Under the pieces are notes generated by a model, which was not told the DNA's origin, ran no database searches, and saw nothing but the letters and a program-made list of their open reading frames with translations. A DNA stretch of 64,000 nucleotides from Pseudomonas sp. CROZ-RG-20F-R04-15 (GTDB lineage Bacteria; Pseudomonadota; Gammaproteobacteria; Pseudomonadales; Pseudomonadaceae): NCBI RefSeq assembly GCF_022662375.1, contig NZ_JAKNQL010000029.1:1-64000 (forward strand), given 5' to 3'. The number at the start of each line of letters is the position of its first letter. The stretch's first letter is position 1. Positions 62,870-64,000 of the stretch are shown here, in pieces. The position numbers and the translations under genes are program-made.

Positions 62870-63397
62870 CTATGAGTGCTCTTTCAAAGGAATGGTGCGC
62901 GGACGCTCCAGCCAGGCGCCTTCGCCGTCGGGGACGATTTCGACGACATCGACCTGGGTGGCGCTGATGGCGATGATGCGGCCGTCATTGCGTCCCAGGT
63001 AATCGCCGACTTTCAGCCGATGCACCCCGCCCGCCCCGCGCAATAGCGCAAAGGAGCCGGAAACATTGGAGATCGTGCCGACCATCTCGAACTGCTCGAT
63101 GTTGAAACCTTCGAGGTATTGCTTGACCCGGTTGGGGTCGGGTTTGACATTGCGCGAGCCATGTTTCTGTCCGGCCAGATCGACGCGCACCTGGCGCGAG
63201 AACGGACTGCGCAGATTGGCAGCGCTGTACGTGAATGTGGGGTAAGACCGGAATGTCGGGGTGGGTTCAATCTTGCCCGCCGGGCGCAGGCGCACTTCGT
63301 TCATGTAAGCGTCGAGATCGCTGAAGTCATCGCTGCTACCACAACCGTTCAGCGCGAGCAGCGTCATCGACAACGCGATGTAACGAATCGGGGTCAT
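62870..63397 (-). CDS. pilP: Type IV pilus inner-membrane lipoprotein PilP
   Basis: PilP links the PilN/PilO inner-membrane complex to PilQ. The 175-residue product has a lipoprotein signal with lipobox LNGC (Cys19), a disordered middle part and the C-terminal beta domain (FEMVGTISNVSGSFALLRG, VGDYLGRNDGRII). Its ATG overlaps the pilO stop by four bases. Confidence 0.96.
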   Translation of the reverse strand: MTPIRYIALSMTLLALNGCGSSDDFSDLDAYMNEVRLRPAGKIEPTPTFRSYPTFTYSAANLRSPFSRQVRVDLAGQKHGSRNVKPDPNRVKQYLEGFNIEQFEMVGTISNVSGSFALLRGAGGVHRLKVGDYLGRNDGRIIAISATQVDVVEIVPDGEGAWLERPRTIPLKEHS

Positions 63398-64000
63398 TTC
63401 TGCAGCCCCTTGTCGTTATAGCGGTAGGTCTTGGCAAGGATGCTCATGCGCAGCTTCGGCCCGCCCTCTTTATCGGCGGGAGCGAGTTCGAAATCATGCA
63501 GGGTGACGATGCGCGGTAGCCCGGCCACGCCACTGACGAACGTGGCAAGGTCGTGGTAAGCACCGGTGACGGTGATCTGGATCGGCAGTTCAATGTAAAA
63601 CTGCTGAGTGACTTCCGGCAGCAGTTTGATCTCTTCAAACTCCAGGCCGCTGCCCAGCCCCGTGCGAGTGATGTCTTCCAGCAAGCCCGGCACTTCGGTG
63701 TCACTGGGCAATTGCCGCAGCAACACGCCGAAGGTGTTTTCCATTTCTTTCATTTGCTGGGTGTACAGCTCAAGGTTGGCGGAAAGACGCGCCTTGCTGG
63801 CAAATTGTTCCTTGAGCGTAGCCTCCTCTTCGCGCTTGGCCTCCAGCTGGTTTTCCAGATCACTGATGAAAAAGTTATAGCCAAGCGCCAACACCAGCAC
63901 CATCAACAGCGCCCCGGCGATGGCTTTGACTGCCGCCGGCCACGAGCCGATGTTGCTGGTATCGAGGTCGTTGAAATCAATCTCGCGCAGACTTTCCAGC
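63394..64000 (-). CDS. pilO: Type IV pilus assembly protein PilO, 5' end outside window
   Basis: The visible part gives about 201 residues and runs off the right edge. The frame continues upstream of the first in-frame ATG (63906) as SLREIDFNDLDTSNIGSWP, which matches the N-terminal cytoplasmic segment of pseudomonad PilO, so only a few residues are missing. One membrane helix (IAGALLMVLVLALGYNFF), a coiled coil (DLENQLEAKREEEATLKEQF) and a ferredoxin-like periplasmic domain follow. PilO pairs with PilN to align the pilus machinery. Confidence 0.94.
   Translation of the reverse strand, partial: LESLREIDFNDLDTSNIGSWPAAVKAIAGALLMVLVLALGYNFFISDLENQLEAKREEEATLKEQFASKARLSANLELYTQQMKEMENTFGVLLRQLPSDTEVPGLLEDITRTGLGSGLEFEEIKLLPEVTQQFYIELPIQITVTGAYHDLATFVSGVAGLPRIVTLHDFELAPADKEGGPKLRMSILAKTYRYNDKGLQK

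Overview
The window looks like chromosome of a Pseudomonas fluorescens-group bacterium. The grounds are high GC, the gltD/gltB-damX-aroB-aroK-pilQPO order known from pseudomonads, a trifunctional PutA next to PutP, a VgrG/DUF4123 type VI secretion pair, and many copies of the Pseudomonas REP sequence (core GCGAGCAGGCTCGC). No rRNA, tRNA, CRISPR array, insertion sequence or prophage was seen.

Layout. 1-4.1 kb: a possible T6SS immunity protein, a small Pseudomonas-type hypothetical gene, and a vgrG-DUF4123 pair with no recognisable cargo effector behind it. 4.4-10.3 kb: divergent putP and putA, separated by a control region with six GTTGCA boxes, the motif bound by PutA. 10.5-18 kb: an acyl-CoA dehydrogenase, an AT-richer orphan gene, two chemoreceptors, and a zapA pair between them. 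18-25.9 kb: potassium/proton antiporter, a large MscK-type channel, SelO, an orphan HigA-like antitoxin and thioredoxin 2 (trxC). 26-27 kb: an orphan ParA, divergent from the next block.

27.1-46.1 kb is a co-directional run of about 20 genes with mostly overlapping start and stop codons. It is an aryl polyene (APE) type II polyketide cluster: two carrier proteins, an AMP-ligase fused to a hotdog dehydratase, a ketosynthase plus chain-length-factor-like partner, a second ketosynthase, a ketoreductase and a dehydratase. It also holds an aromatic amino acid ammonia-lyase, thioesterase, methyltransferase, glycosyltransferase, two acyltransferases, a LolA-like carrier, an MMPL exporter, a flavoprotein and two lipoproteins. 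The expected product is a membrane-anchored yellow aryl polyene. Less usual points are the ligase-dehydratase fusion, a CPA2-antiporter-like membrane protein inside the operon, and REP sequences at two of its gene starts.

46.1-47.3 kb: a decayed toxin-antitoxin pair (toxin broken by a stop codon and a frameshift, antitoxin intact) lies between the last APE lipoprotein gene and a shorter paralogue of it. 47.3-49.7 kb: a divergent LysR regulator and MFS transporter. 49.8-64 kb: the housekeeping block hemE, gltD, gltB, damX, aroB, aroK, pilQ, pilP and partial pilO, all on the minus strand; pilO runs off the right edge.

Nothing here is clearly a wholly new system. The points most worth following are the APE operon's extra membrane gene and lyase selectivity residues, the REP sequences at gene starts, the broken toxin between paralogues, and the symmetric put operator layout.
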